Shown piece by piece: positions 1 to 8,325 of a stretch of 25,324 nt of DNA (positions within the stretch are counted from its first letter, which is position 1; each line of letters starts with the position of its first letter). Source of the DNA: Phoronis australis (Eukaryota > Phoronida > Phoronidae). Below the pieces are notes generated by a model. That model was not told the DNA's origin, ran no database searches, and saw nothing but the letters and a program-made list of their open reading frames with translations. A program made the position numbers and the translations under genes. The stretch spans positions 11,991-37,314 of the forward strand of contig NMRA01000477.1 of the NCBI GenBank assembly GCA_002633005.1. Reading direction: 5' to 3'.

Positions 1-123
1 AAAAACTGACTTGGAGTTTTCAACAAATGCAATTTTCCATGTCATGTATTGTCGTAGACACGAATACTAGTAGGTGAAGATGTAGACAATATGCTTTCAC
101 TGAAAAAATAATTTCTAGAATAC

Positions 124-234
124 CTTTGAACAAACTGGGCAGTTGCAGGTGTTGCTGATACGGCTTTAGGTTCTGACTCTGTGGACACTTGTCTAGACAT
201 TGTTGAACATCTTTCACTTTGTGCCACTTCATAC
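124..234 (-). CDS. Possible internal coding exon, Ser/Thr/Ala-rich, unknown gene
   Basis: On the minus strand a pyrimidine-rich stretch ending in TGTAG precedes position 234, and a GTATTC donor follows position 124. The 111-bp segment between them is a whole number of codons (37) and is symmetric, phase 2-2. The open frame reads on without a stop and gives a hydrophilic, low-complexity peptide rich in Ser, Thr, Ala and Glu (it includes TESEPKAVSATPATAQ). I recognise no domain. It could belong to the same minus-strand gene as the exon at 1784-1939, lying downstream of it, but no linking exon was found. Short open segments with chance splice borders are common, so this is weak. Confidence 0.25.
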
Positions 235-988
235 CTACAGTGCAAAAATGAAATTACAATAACCTAGTTATTAACTACAGGTACAGATGTCAAAGCATAC
301 AGGTGGTACAATTCGCCGTCATAATAACAACCAAACTACATGAATAACCATCACAATAAATGCGAGTGCAATTCATTACTAAATTTCTTGTTGCGAATTG
401 GAATTTGTTACCAAAAATTATCCTCAGTTAATGTATTTTTGAATTTTGAAAATTGATCAACGAACGTTTGTGCGTTTACTTTGTTAACCTCTGTAGGGCA
501 GCGAACTTTTGATTAATGGGGTTTTAGCAGTGGATTTTCTTCCAGATCTCGCATAATATCTTTGAAGAAGGTAGTCCTCTTGATCTCTGATTATAATACC
601 ACTTAATGTCAATACACATAGGTCTGCAAATAAGGTACAACAAGATAACAAGGCTTCAAATCCATGAGACATGGTTTTGTACCTACTTTGCAAGTACTCA
701 ATCTGGCAAAATGCACAGCTTGCCACTAAAACAGAATTGCTGTCTGAACTGGGCCATAACTGGTGGCACAGGGGGTTCCAGGGGCAGCAAGCAGCCTTTT
801 GGCAACTCGTACCTCGCACAAACTAAACCATCAAAGTCATGCTGCCTTAAGTACCTTCATAACATGGACATGGTCACCTTAGGAGGCTGTCGATGTCTTT
901 AATTCCTTCCAACTTGAACAAATACTTTGGTAATCAAGATTTCTTTGTGATTCGTTTCTTTGTTCATCTACAATATCATTTTGCACAG
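235..988. other. Non-coding or decayed sequence with short overlapping open frames
   Basis: No intact gene is visible. From about 700 to 988 all three plus frames give coding-like but interrupted peptides. One reads WQNAQLATKTELLSEL, another ends EAVDVFNSFQLEQILW. This is what a frame-shifted old coding sequence looks like. It leads directly into the decayed frame at 989-1422 and may be the same pseudogene. At 986-996 the sequence CAG/GTATGAGT is also a good splice donor, so 988/989 could be an exon end rather than an exon start. Confidence 0.3.
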
Positions 989-1422
989 GTATGAGTGGTA
1001 CAACCCTTGCGGCCAAGTTTCAAGCACTAGTACACTCTCCTGATCACCAGTGTAGTGCTTTAATGGTTGATTTACTCCGTCATGGAGGTCGATCTCAATG
1101 TGATTTCAAAACGCTATAGCAATGATTCAATCAATACAGAATTGGGCCAGTTTCCCAAAAATGGTCAGCCCATGATTTTGTTACCGTAACGAAGGACAGA
1201 AAATTGACTCCTAATGCCCGTTCGTATTTGACCGAGCTGGGAAGAGTTTAAGACATTACCATTCCCCTAAGGTATCCCCCTATCTGCAAAAGTTCGTTGC
1301 AGCAACATGACTTCGATGGTTTAATCAATGTGGCACAATTCGCCAAAAAACTTCCAACTGGTGGAGGGCCTATTGGACAACTGCCATCTCTACTGCAGTT
1401 GAGACGGTGGTACTATCTCAAA
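989..1422 (+). pseudogene. Decayed coding exon: 144-codon frame with three in-frame stops
   Basis: One reading frame runs from an acceptor-like ACAG (985-988), through ATG at 991, to a donor-like AAA/GTAATA at 1422/1423. It has no frameshift but three stops: TAG 1117-1119, TGA 1123-1125 and TAA 1249-1251. Between the stops the peptide is well-behaved protein, with segments such as QALVHSPDHQCSALMVDLL, KWSAHDFVTVTKDRKLTPN and FAKKLPTGGGPIGQLPSLL. The segment around VTVTKDRKLTPNARSYLTEL has the feel of a small winged-helix or strand-turn-helix fold, but I do not recognise the family. Continuity in a single frame over 434 bases argues for former protein coding. Three different stop codons argue against a present function. 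The source gene and its date of inactivation are unknown. Confidence 0.5.
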
Positions 1423-1783
1423 GTAATAATGCTTTGCAATTTCTCTTAGTGTTTCAAGAATTATCAACTGCAAACAACTAAACAAGTCGTCAATATTTAA
1501 GTAGGTCATAGGCTTAGCCACAAGTATAGGCTTAGCCGCTTAGCTAAATGTCAACAGACAATGCAACTCGGTGAATTTTATGTCTGACAGTTTAACTTTC
1601 ACACTCTTCACTTTCTCAGTGAGTTCTCGGACCATTACTTTATTGGATCGAGGTGATTTTAATAAGCTGGGGCCGCGCAATGTCCCGATAACTACCGAAG
1701 TATGCAGGAAACGAACAAGTACTTACCGTACGCATGATCAAGCTATCGTTTGGCCAGCTCGGAATTAGTGACGGATAGCTCAC
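1423..1783. other. No recognisable feature; would be first intron of the minus-strand gene
   Basis: AT-rich sequence without a convincing open frame. It lies between the decayed plus-strand frame and the minus-strand first exon. If that exon is real, this is the start of its intron 1. Confidence 0.4.
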
Positions 1784-1939
1784 TTCTATAAGAGATTCCC
1801 AGCGGCAGTGCTCTGTACCCAGATAAATGCGTCGTTTATTAACTTTCAGATGCAAGACTTGCCTTCTTTTCTTACTAACTGAGTCGGTAAGCTTAGACGT
1901 ACGCCCCATTTTCTTGCCCAGCTTTCCACTGTCCGACAT
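1784..1939 (-). CDS. Probable first coding exon of an unknown minus-strand gene
   Basis: ATG at 1939-1937 opens a 52-codon frame that ends exactly at a consensus donor, GAA/GTGAGC (1784/1783), phase 0. The peptide is strongly basic at first (GKLGKKMGRTSK, SKKRRQ, KVNKRR). It ends in RRIYLGTEHCRWESLIE, which resembles the opening of a short helical segment that I recall from many predicted invertebrate proteins of the form 'R-I-hydrophobic-L-G-x(4)-R-W-x-x-L'. No function is known to me for that segment. The basic run suggests a nuclear protein, but this is inference. The frame stays open past the donor to 1640, but the peptide loses its character there. An NRF1-type site lies about 250 bp upstream, which fits a promoter. 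No second exon was identified. Confidence 0.5.
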
Positions 1940-2190
1940 CTTGTCTCGTATTGTCTTGCAAAACTGCGTCAGCGATTATTAGCGCAGCACCGTTCTCTGA
2001 CATGTAGTGTAAATGAATAATAGTCCACTGCAGATCAGCATGATCAAATCTCAAGTAATGGTTCAATCACGAAGAATCGTAGAGGTAGGCGCAAAATACA
2101 CGGCACGAGGTATGAAGCACATTGGGGTGGCAAAGTATTCACTCCACAACACTCTTGACACTGAATCAGCTGTTCGATTGTCGAATGACT
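1940..2190 (-). other. Upstream region / possible 5' UTR of the minus-strand gene
   Basis: No open frame of note. It links the ATG at 1939 to the palindromic GCGCATGCGC at 2193-2202. It most likely holds the transcription start and 5' UTR if the exon at 1784-1939 is genuine. Confidence 0.3.
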
Positions 2191-2192
2191 GA

Positions 2193-2202
2193 GCGCATGC
2201 GC
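2193..2202. promoter_or_regulatory. NRF1-type palindromic site GCGCATGCGC
   Basis: GCGCATGCGC is the core of the nuclear respiratory factor 1 consensus, a site typical of housekeeping promoters in animals. It lies about 250 bp upstream of the minus-strand ATG at 1939 in a region otherwise poor in such GC palindromes. The match is exact. The role as a promoter is inferred from position. Confidence 0.45.
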
Positions 2203-2589
2203 GCATTTATAATAAGTGAAAGGAAGATAGGCAGGTATAGGTGGTTACCATACAAGCTTTTCTTCGTACTTCTTTCAAAAACCACGAATTGGGTCATTTT
2301 TTTCTGAAAATTCCTTCTCAAGGGGAAGTGAATAACTTTTTAGTAAAGGTTGAAGGAAGGTACTTTGGTTAGGGATCGTTTAAAACGTATTTTTCACGAG
2401 TTTTCGCGGTCCATGCCACTTTAATAGCTTTTGATGTGATGATGTAAGTGAAAAAAGCTCAACAAATCGATGTTACGGGCTTCAAATTCAAAACAAAGAA
2501 CCGGTAAAAACAATACAAATAACACATGGAGACTAAGATGTCGGTTTGCTTAGCCACAATGCCACAATATATTTCACGCACCGTTTATT

Positions 2590-2885
2590 TCCACGTGTTT
2601 TGTGTTGTTTTTGCATTCTGTTGACGTTTCTTCTGGGCTGCAGTACTCTTTTCGTCTTTCCAAGAATAACAGCGTTGATTTCTGTGACGGTAATTGCACG
2701 TTGTACCAGCCTCCCGTTCAGTAACCCTAGGATTTCGCTAAAAGCAAGACTTCGCGAGATTACGTGAGATATTGCCGTGTATTTTAAATGAGAGCACGTG
2801 ACTTTGACTAGGTTTTAGCTAGGTCCTAGCCTAGGTCCTAGCGTCTACCGAACGCACGCCAGACGTGCGCAGGTCGGGCATGCGG
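2590..2885. promoter_or_regulatory. Possible promoter/CpG-rich patch with E-boxes and TCGCGAGA
   Basis: Two CACGTG E-boxes (2594-2599 and inside GCACGTGAC at 2794-2802), a TCGCGAGA motif at 2752-2759 and a CpG-dense patch at 2840-2890 lie close together. These elements are common in animal promoters. A short duplication of CTAGGTCCTAG occurs at about 2818-2841. The region could drive the plus-strand FN3 gene, or it may be a coincidence. No TATA box or start site is evident, and the open frame at 2546-2767 has no protein-like character. Confidence 0.25.
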
Positions 2886-2939
2886 GCTCGCTGTACTGAT
2901 TACCTGGAACTATTTTTGTGTGTTAATAGTATATTGTTA

Positions 2940-3066
2940 AAACGGAGGTGAGGAGCCAGAAACTTGACTCAAGGTTCTAGCAGTGTGGCCCAGTGGGACT
3001 CGAACCCACGACCTCTAGTAAATAAGGCGGGCACCTATCACACTAGGCTAACCTGTCTCCTCTGCA
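2940..3066 (-). mobile_element. tRNA-derived SINE or tRNA-like repeat
   Basis: Read on the minus strand, a B-box GGTTCGAGTCC sits in a perfect 5-bp T-arm (GTGGG...CCCAC), and an A-box-like TAGCCTAGTGTG lies about 45 bases before it. The acceptor stem does not pair, so this is not a working tRNA gene. The head is followed (toward lower coordinates) by a body, as in tRNA-derived SINEs. Phrases such as 'GCCTAGTG...GTGCCCGCC...GAGGTCGTGGGTTCGAGTCCC' are typical of such heads in invertebrates. Confidence 0.65.
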
Positions 3067-3183
3067 ATTCCGATAAGAGGGTTGGAAAAATATCCGTAGA
3101 TGCATGATGTCAATTTCCTGGCTTTCCCGACATCAATAACAGACGAGAATATGCGGGCGAGTGTATGAAGCAATTCGTAGAGT

Positions 3184-4263
3184 TGATTCTGAATCGAAGT
3201 TGCCTTTAAACTCCGATATTTTTAAACGGTTTAAATGGGCAATACTTGTAGGTATACCTCACGTTCTTTTCGTACATGACCTGCGAAAACATACCACCCA
3301 TGGTCAATGGAAATAACACGTAGTCTTACCACCAAAATGAAGGAGAGTTCAGTTGTGAAATCCGGGTTGTCGCTGTTGTCCGATACTTGGTCTCTCGTAA
3401 GACATCGTATGGGAAGATCCATAATTTGTTCAGCTTCCTGATCAGCAGAACTTGTTTCAAGTGATATTTGCTACCGAAGAATATTGCGCATGTAAACTCA
3501 TAAGCTTAAAAACAAATACTCCATAATCTCAGAATTGTTTTTTACTTTCATGTAGCGAAAATTATTTTAAACGTTTAACTCATCAATTTAAAATTGAAAT
3601 TTGCAGTGAAATGGTAGTCCTTAAAGTTTACGAATTTGTAACATTTGTAATACGGGCTATATTGATATAGAAACGCGTTTGATGTGGCATTTTGCGGTCC
3701 TGGCAAAATTATAAAAAAGGGTCCATGCCAAGAGTCCACGTTAGAAACAACCGTGTGGGGGGCTGAAGTTTAATCTATTTCTCAGAATAAAATTCGAGAT
3801 CTTTTTACCAATTTCTATCCTACATCAGTACAAACTCGAGATGTATGTCTATTTTACTTTAGTCGAATATACTGTGGTCTACGTTTATGCTCCTGCAATT
3901 CTGTAATTTTAAGTTCGATTTCGAGTATAACAATTAGACCCGACCATTTTTTTTTAAACTCTAGGTCACTGAGGTCTTAAAAATCTAAGAAAGGGCAATG
4001 CTTTTCAGAAGGGAAAAAGCACCCTTTGTGTCTAAGTAGGAACGTGTGTGCATATTACTGTGAACTGTGCGCCCATGTCCCCTGATATTCAATGAAATTC
4101 AAGTCCTTTTAAATTGCCACGCGCGAGCCAAAGAAGCGCAGCGCAGCCGTACTGTGAAACGCACAATATTATCAGCTTCCACGACGCACACAACGAATAA
4201 ACAAGGCTAAGTAATGTTAGTCCCGTGTTAATGGAAGCAAAGCAAAGTATCAACTTCATCAGA
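3184..4263 (+). repeat. Copy 1 of a 1.1-kb duplicated intronic segment
   Basis: This segment recurs, strongly similar, at 8923-9319 plus 10422-11107. Copy 1 is uninterrupted. Copy 2 carries a 1.1-kb transposon at the point equivalent to about 3588. Similarity starts at the same phrase (TGATTCTGAATCGAAG) and runs to the last base before the N at 11108, so the true right end is unknown. The segment lies 5' of one FN3 exon and its partner lies 3' of the other. It may therefore be part of a tandem duplication or an independent interspersed repeat. A 63-codon minus frame at 3231-3422 is conserved in both copies but looks non-coding. Confidence 0.85.
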
Positions 4264-4991
4264 AGCATATAGAATGACACATTAATACTTGCTATTTTCA
4301 TTATTTTTTATTTTATTTAAAGCTGTTGATCAATTCAGGAGTAATGGAAAATTTAAAACCTCCAAAATGACCTTTGTTTTGTGCCCCTCTCTGCATGTCA
4401 GTGCCTCTACTTGTTAAGCTATAAAGTTCTGGAATGGATCTTCCCATTTGGTAAATAAAGCAACACTTAACTGTGCTCGCTTGAATTTAGGTCAAGTGAA
4501 TGCTGTGCGCCTTCGTGGTATTTTTTTCTTCAGCCACGTGTCTACTCATGAAACCTTTCGAAAAGTGTGTATGAGGTGCAAAACACCTCTTGAAATTGTG
4601 AATATTTGTGAACGTTGCAACCCCCTGTGACAGTTAATTCATATGCCTTCAGTGACTCTGTCAGAAAAGTTTGTGTTATTTGTAGGTGAGAATCAGCCCT
4701 AATTTTCAGACAAATATCAATAGTAATGTGCTTCATTGTAATTACAATTGGTTCACCTCATCCTTGGCATACACCAAACTAATCGGTCAATTCTCATGGA
4801 ATTCAATTCTAGAGGAGTTTGTTTTGTGTCCTCACTAATTGACATTTTTAAGTGAAATGAAACTGTCTCTTGGGGATTATAAATCCGCAAGGTTAATGTC
4901 TGATCTGTGCATGATGTACAATACTGGCGCATACCTATGCTATTTGCTGTCCTATTATTTTGTTTAATGCGTGTCTTTACATTTGTGTTAG
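4264..4991 (+). other. Intron preceding FN3 exon 1
   Basis: AT-rich, with a T/A-rich patch at 4300-4320. A plus frame at 4448-4630 contains a C-x2-C-x9-C-x2-C pattern (CMRC...CERC) preceded by a pyrimidine-rich TTCTTCAG at about 4527-4534. There is no other support for coding, and I treat it as intronic. The acceptor for the next exon is TGTTAG ending at 4991. Confidence 0.4.
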
Positions 4992-5249
4992 ACCCTACAA
5001 CACTTGCTGCAGCTACAATTACCACTGTGGTTGGAAGTGAAACAACAATTGACGTCAGTTGGACTGCTGTGGCTGGACCTAAAGACAGGTACAAAGTTTC
5101 ATGCGGCACCCATCAGTTCATTGCTGACAAGGCTGATACCAAGAAACGTTGTGCTGACTTGACTCCTGGAACTGAGTACGTCGTCACCATAAGAACAATC
5201 AAGGCAGGATCGGATGATGCAGTTTCGACATCAAAGACGGCTAAAACAA
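4992..5249 (+). CDS. Fibronectin type III domain exon (first of two)
   Basis: The exon is bounded by an acceptor (pyrimidine-rich tract then TTAG, 4988-4991) and a GTGAGT donor at 5250. At 258 bp it codes for 86 residues and is phase 1-1, the classic layout of an extracellular module encoded by one exon. FN3 marks are a B-strand Trp in IDVSWTA, a C-strand Tyr in YKVSCG, and the E-F motif LTPGTEYVVTIRT. FN3 is a beta-sandwich found in cell-surface and matrix proteins. Unusual for FN3 is a pair of cysteines 17 residues apart (SCG and KRC), also present in the second exon. The parent may be a receptor, an adhesion protein or a matrix protein. Neither the start nor a kinase, phosphatase or transmembrane exon is in the window. 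The hydrophobic run in the open frame upstream of 4992 lies before the acceptor and is probably intronic. Confidence 0.88.
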
Positions 5250-5690
5250 GTGAGTGTTTGTTGCTATATATTCCTGTGTATATGTGCCAAGTAATGCAGG
5301 TTGTATTACATACGACACTGGTGAGACAATTGCCAACCAATGGCTTCCGTATCAATATTTTGCCACTCTTTCGTGGATGGTCGTCTGTTTGCCCACGTCT
5401 TAAGTGATCCTGAATTGGATATTGTACCTTTGTAATCTTGGTCGTTAGGGTAAACTTGGCATGGTATTTGTTTTCCCTCTTGAAGGATAATTGCATCGTT
5501 TGTGAGACCTTCAATCCAGTAGTTTCATAATTGAATCTTGTTTACACTTTGTGACGGCCTGGAATTTGGCATTCCCACACATGGAGTTGCTTTTATCCAT
5601 GGTTCTCATTCCCGTTTAGAACTTGGAAATTTTGCCAGTTAACACTATAAATATAATTATACCACAATATGAGCGTCAAATGGCAGATAC
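5250..5690 (+). other. Intron after FN3 exon 1
   Basis: No protein-like frame follows the donor. A short stretch just inside the intron, around GCCAAGT (5287-5293), resembles the equivalent place after exon 2 (8610-8620). This suggests that the duplication which made the two exons carried some intron with it. Confidence 0.5.
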
Positions 5691-5704
5691 AACCGTGTAA
5701 TAAA

Positions 5705-5726
5705 GTTATCTCACTAGTGAGATAAC
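5705..5726. repeat. Perfect 22-bp palindrome
   Basis: The two 11-base arms GTTATCTCACT and AGTGAGATAAC are exact reverse complements with no spacer. The palindrome lies right beside the tail of the SINE at 5730-5822 and may be part of its 3' end or its target site. Confidence 0.9.
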
Positions 5727-5729
5727 GAT

Positions 5730-5822
5730 TTGGCGGGAAACCGAGGACGTAGTCGAACCCGGGACTTTGGAATACTTGGTCGCCGACTTTACCACTACGT
5801 CCACCACGCAGCGACTGACGTC
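5730..5822 (-). mobile_element. Second tRNA-derived SINE-like sequence, degenerate
   Basis: On the minus strand an A-box-like TGGACGTAGTGG is followed at tRNA spacing by GGTTCGACTAC, a B-box with two changes. The order is the same as in the tRNA-like repeat at 2940-3066, and there is no paired acceptor stem. It is best read as an old SINE head. A selenocysteine or other odd tRNA is unlikely because the stems do not form. Confidence 0.55.
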
Positions 5823-6358
5823 ATCGAGAGTGAAAATACAATACTTAAATGAGCACGAGCAATAATCGCATGTTCAACAAACCGCATTGTACTGTAGTTA
5901 TACGCTATGAAAAATAAGACACATAATTTCCATAAAAATGATGTCTTAATTCAGTGAAATTTTTCTGTCATGTCCTCTTACTTGTAAATACCGATCTCCA
6001 GTTTGAATGCGGGTATCGTATCGTCAGGATCTTTGACTTGAGAATTATATACAGTTACCAGTAGTAACTTACTTTAGCAGACGATAATTTCCCGGTCGAA
6101 GCTTAGCGTGAAAAAAAACGTGTTTTAAGCTATAATAGTTGGTAAACCTTAATTTATCAATTAAATTATTTCTATTATATTTAAGTTTTCAATTGGCTTT
6201 GAGTAAAAGCATTATTTGACAAAACTAGCCCCGCTTTTCTTAAAAGGTCACGACCTCCGACCCCGGGCCTCTGACATAGAAAGTAGTTAGAAAGCCGTGG
6301 AGAGTCAGAAAAGGTAAATCGATTCATTGCAATGTTTCTCGTTTAGTATGTAGTATAA
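5823..6358 (+). other. Intronic sequence without recognised feature
   Basis: AT-rich. It lies between the second SINE and the foldback element. No frame, repeat or site could be supported. Confidence 0.5.
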
Positions 6359-6522
6359 ATAGATTATTACATGTTCTCAGCCGTTATCCCCCTTATCTAG
6401 AGCCCTCGTGGATTTTGGAGAATTATCCCCCTCGGGGCTAACGCCCCTCCGGCGATAATTCTCCAAAATCCACTCGGGCTCTAAAGAACGGTGGATAACG
6501 ACTTCGCCACGTAATAATCTAT
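6359..6522. mobile_element. Foldback MITE: 164-bp near-complete palindrome
   Basis: The whole element is an inverted repeat centred at 6440.5. Outer arms TAGATTATTAC (6360-6370) and GTAATAATCTA (6511-6521) pair, followed inward by CGTTATCC/GGATAACG, AGAGCCC/GGGCTCT, and a block of about 20 bp, GTGGATTTTGGAGAATTATC, at 6408-6427. The centre is GGGGC-TAAC-GCCCC. Mismatches and a 1-base slip occur between the blocks. This is the architecture of a foldback miniature inverted-repeat element with arms spanning its full length. Transcribed, it would form a long hairpin. It codes for nothing and sits in the intron between the FN3 exons. Confidence 0.88.
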
Positions 6523-6524
6523 AT

Positions 6525-6561
<37 letters not shown>

Positions 6562-6562
6562 A
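6523..6562. repeat. Compound (CA)n(TA)n microsatellite
   Basis: Alternating CA from about 6524 passes into alternating AT to about 6561. It lies immediately against the right end of the foldback element. Confidence 0.95.
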
Positions 6563-7209
6563 ATATTTAATGGCATCGTCTAGAGAGTTCCATAATTTAG
6601 CTGAGACATATTTGTGGCTATGAGGTCCGGATGTGGTCGTATTGACTGATGGTACATCAGTGATTGGGGTTCTTCGGAAGTCAGTGTATGTGGAGTTTCA
6701 TCCGGTTCCTGAAGTCGCTCATGTATTTCCTAGCCTGACGATGACTAGTTCATTGAGGTTAGTGAGACTTTACTTCATAAGCAGGGTGAATGTTACATGG
6801 AACGGCGTTGCTCGGTGTCATTATATTTTGTCACCGTACTTAGTGCTCTGCAACTGATAACAGCATTGTCAAAATTTCCCAGTTTTTCACTGAGATTTGC
6901 TCGCAGGCACAGTTGTATTTTAATCCCATTTTGCTCATGTATCCTGGCTTTCCATGGCGCGTTAGCGAATTTTGAGACCGGCCACTGAATGCACGGTCAC
7001 TTCTTCATTGTGTAACTAATATTTCCAATTGTTGGTTGCAAACGACACAGTCGGGTCTGTTGCCAATCATCTTGCATGTATGCTGGGCATGACTCTCGTG
7101 TAGTGAGTCCGCGCTTTTGTTCGGGAATATGCCAGTAATATCCTCGTGTACCAGTATTGCGTTTGACCGACTAGCGTACATGTATACTAGTACTGACAAC
7201 ACCTGTTTC
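6563..7209. other. Intronic region with open but unsupported minus frames
   Basis: On the minus strand a frame at 7005-7202 gives a 65-residue peptide with clustered Cys/His (HTCKMIGNRPDCVVCNQQ). After its stop, two frames stay open through about 6800, one of them including QLCLRANLSEKLGNFDNAV. This could be the worn 3' end of a transposon protein with a Cys-rich tail. I cannot assign a family, and no splice borders or start were found. It is treated as possible fossil coding only. Confidence 0.2.
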
Positions 7210-7450
7210 TGTTGTATTGCGGCTTCTGTGGGGGTGTTGTGGCCTTTCTGGGGGTGAGGGGGGTGTTGTGACTTCTCTAGGGGTGTTGGAAGTGTGAGAG
7301 TTGTTGTGACTTCTGGGGAGTTGTGACTTCATTAGGGTGTTGTGGAGAGTTTGTGTGGGTGTTGTGGCAAGTGTAGGATGTTGTGAAGTTTGAAGCGTTT
7401 TGTGGCGAATGTGGGTTGCTGTGGTGTTTTTAGAGGTGTTGTGGCAATTA
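7210..7450. repeat. Degenerate G/T-rich minisatellite
   Basis: The motif GGTGTTGTGGC and variants (GTTGTGACTTC, GGGTGTTGTGG) recur irregularly about a dozen times, with spacing from about 15 to 30 bases. G-runs at 7230-7234, 7250-7254, 7258-7263 and 7280-7283 could form a G-quadruplex with long loops on the plus strand. The 109-codon minus frame over it (7171-7500) is only the translation of the repeat. Confidence 0.75.
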
Positions 7451-8145
7451 TACGCTTCCATACATAACCCTGTGTCAACAATTATAACTGTTTTGCACAA
7501 GACCTGTAATGTGTTACGACACGACTGGTTAGTAAAACCGATAACGTATTTTTGATATCACATGGGCGAATCACAAAGCAGTGCAAAGTGGACATCAATA
7601 CCATTGATATTTTTCGTCTTCAAAACAATAGAACAATCAAACTCACGCCAACCCAACAATGTTGGAATTCCGAGAAAGCTACAAGGTTATGATTGACAAA
7701 TCGGTTGTCGCAACTGTACGTTCTTCCAGTCGGTAGGATATGCAAACAACTTCTTAAACCGACCCATCTCAGGCGGCGAATTCAATTTCCACGTTCCTTC
7801 AAACGGAAACGAGCCCCAACTCAAGAATCGCGGCGAGACTGTCTAGCTGTGCTGTCTCAAGCTCAATTCAGTGGTTACGCGCTGGGAAGACTTGCTGAAT
7901 TATTTGTAAACATATTTTAAGTTTTAATATTAGAACTTCAAAGACTATTTATTAGATTCTAACTTGAATATTTGTTACTGAAAAGGAGAATGCAATTTAC
8001 AATTGTTAAGTTAAAAATAAAACTATTAACAAAATCAATGAATTACTTCACATTGCGCAAGCGTGTTTTTACAAAGGTTGCGTCACGTGGTTGAAGGTTT
8101 TCAACACGTCGAGTTTTTCGGCAAACGTGATCGTTCTTTACGGTT
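7451..8145 (+). other. Intronic sequence without recognised feature
   Basis: Mixed then AT-rich (7915-8045). The plus frame at 7693-7920 has no domain character or splice borders. Confidence 0.5.
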
Positions 8146-8310
8146 CATGCGAGAAAAAAAATCCTACACTCGTCTCAGATTGATGGCATGGGCAAAACCT
8201 CTTGGAAAGTTAGTCAAAATCCGTCGACAAGCCTCGGGATTTTGACGAAATTTTCAAAAAGTTTTGCCCATGTAACAGAACTGAAACTCGTGTAGGATTC
8301 TCTGTCCATG
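8146..8310. mobile_element. Second foldback inverted repeat, next to FN3 exon 2
   Basis: The left arm contains AATCCTACAC, CATGGGCAAAAC and GTCAAAATCC in order. The right arm holds their reverse complements GGATTTTGAC, GTTTTGCCCATG and GTGTAGGATT, mirrored about 8229. CATG marks the outer ends. The total of about 165 bp is close to the length of the element at 6359-6522, but the sequence is unrelated. The right end lies only 15 bp before the FN3 exon at 8326, so one arm covers the probable branch-point region of that exon. Confidence 0.8.
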
Positions 8311-8325
8311 CTTGTACCTTTTCAG

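Noticed and set aside
2546-2767. 73-codon hydrophobic plus frame
   Set aside because: It starts in a putative promoter patch and reads as biased composition rather than a signal peptide followed by a domain; no splice donor follows in phase.
2985-3060. Possible tRNA gene on the minus strand
   Set aside because: A and B boxes and the T-arm are present, but the acceptor stem does not pair and a repeat body follows; a SINE is the better reading.
3231-3422. 63-codon minus frame conserved in both copies of the 1.1-kb repeat (also 8970-9161)
   Set aside because: The two translations differ at about nine of 63 residues, with drastic changes such as Ser to Trp and Asn to Ile. Most base differences alter the protein, so there is no sign of selection on it. 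It is open only because the repeat is conserved.
4448-4630. Plus frame with C-x2-C-x9-C-x2-C, a possible zinc ribbon
   Set aside because: The Cys pattern is the only support. The frame begins without a domain, has no donor in phase, and lies in an AT-rich intron.
7171-7500. 109-codon Thr/His/Pro-rich minus frame
   Set aside because: It is the translation of the G/T-rich minisatellite, with no start context or splice borders to support it.
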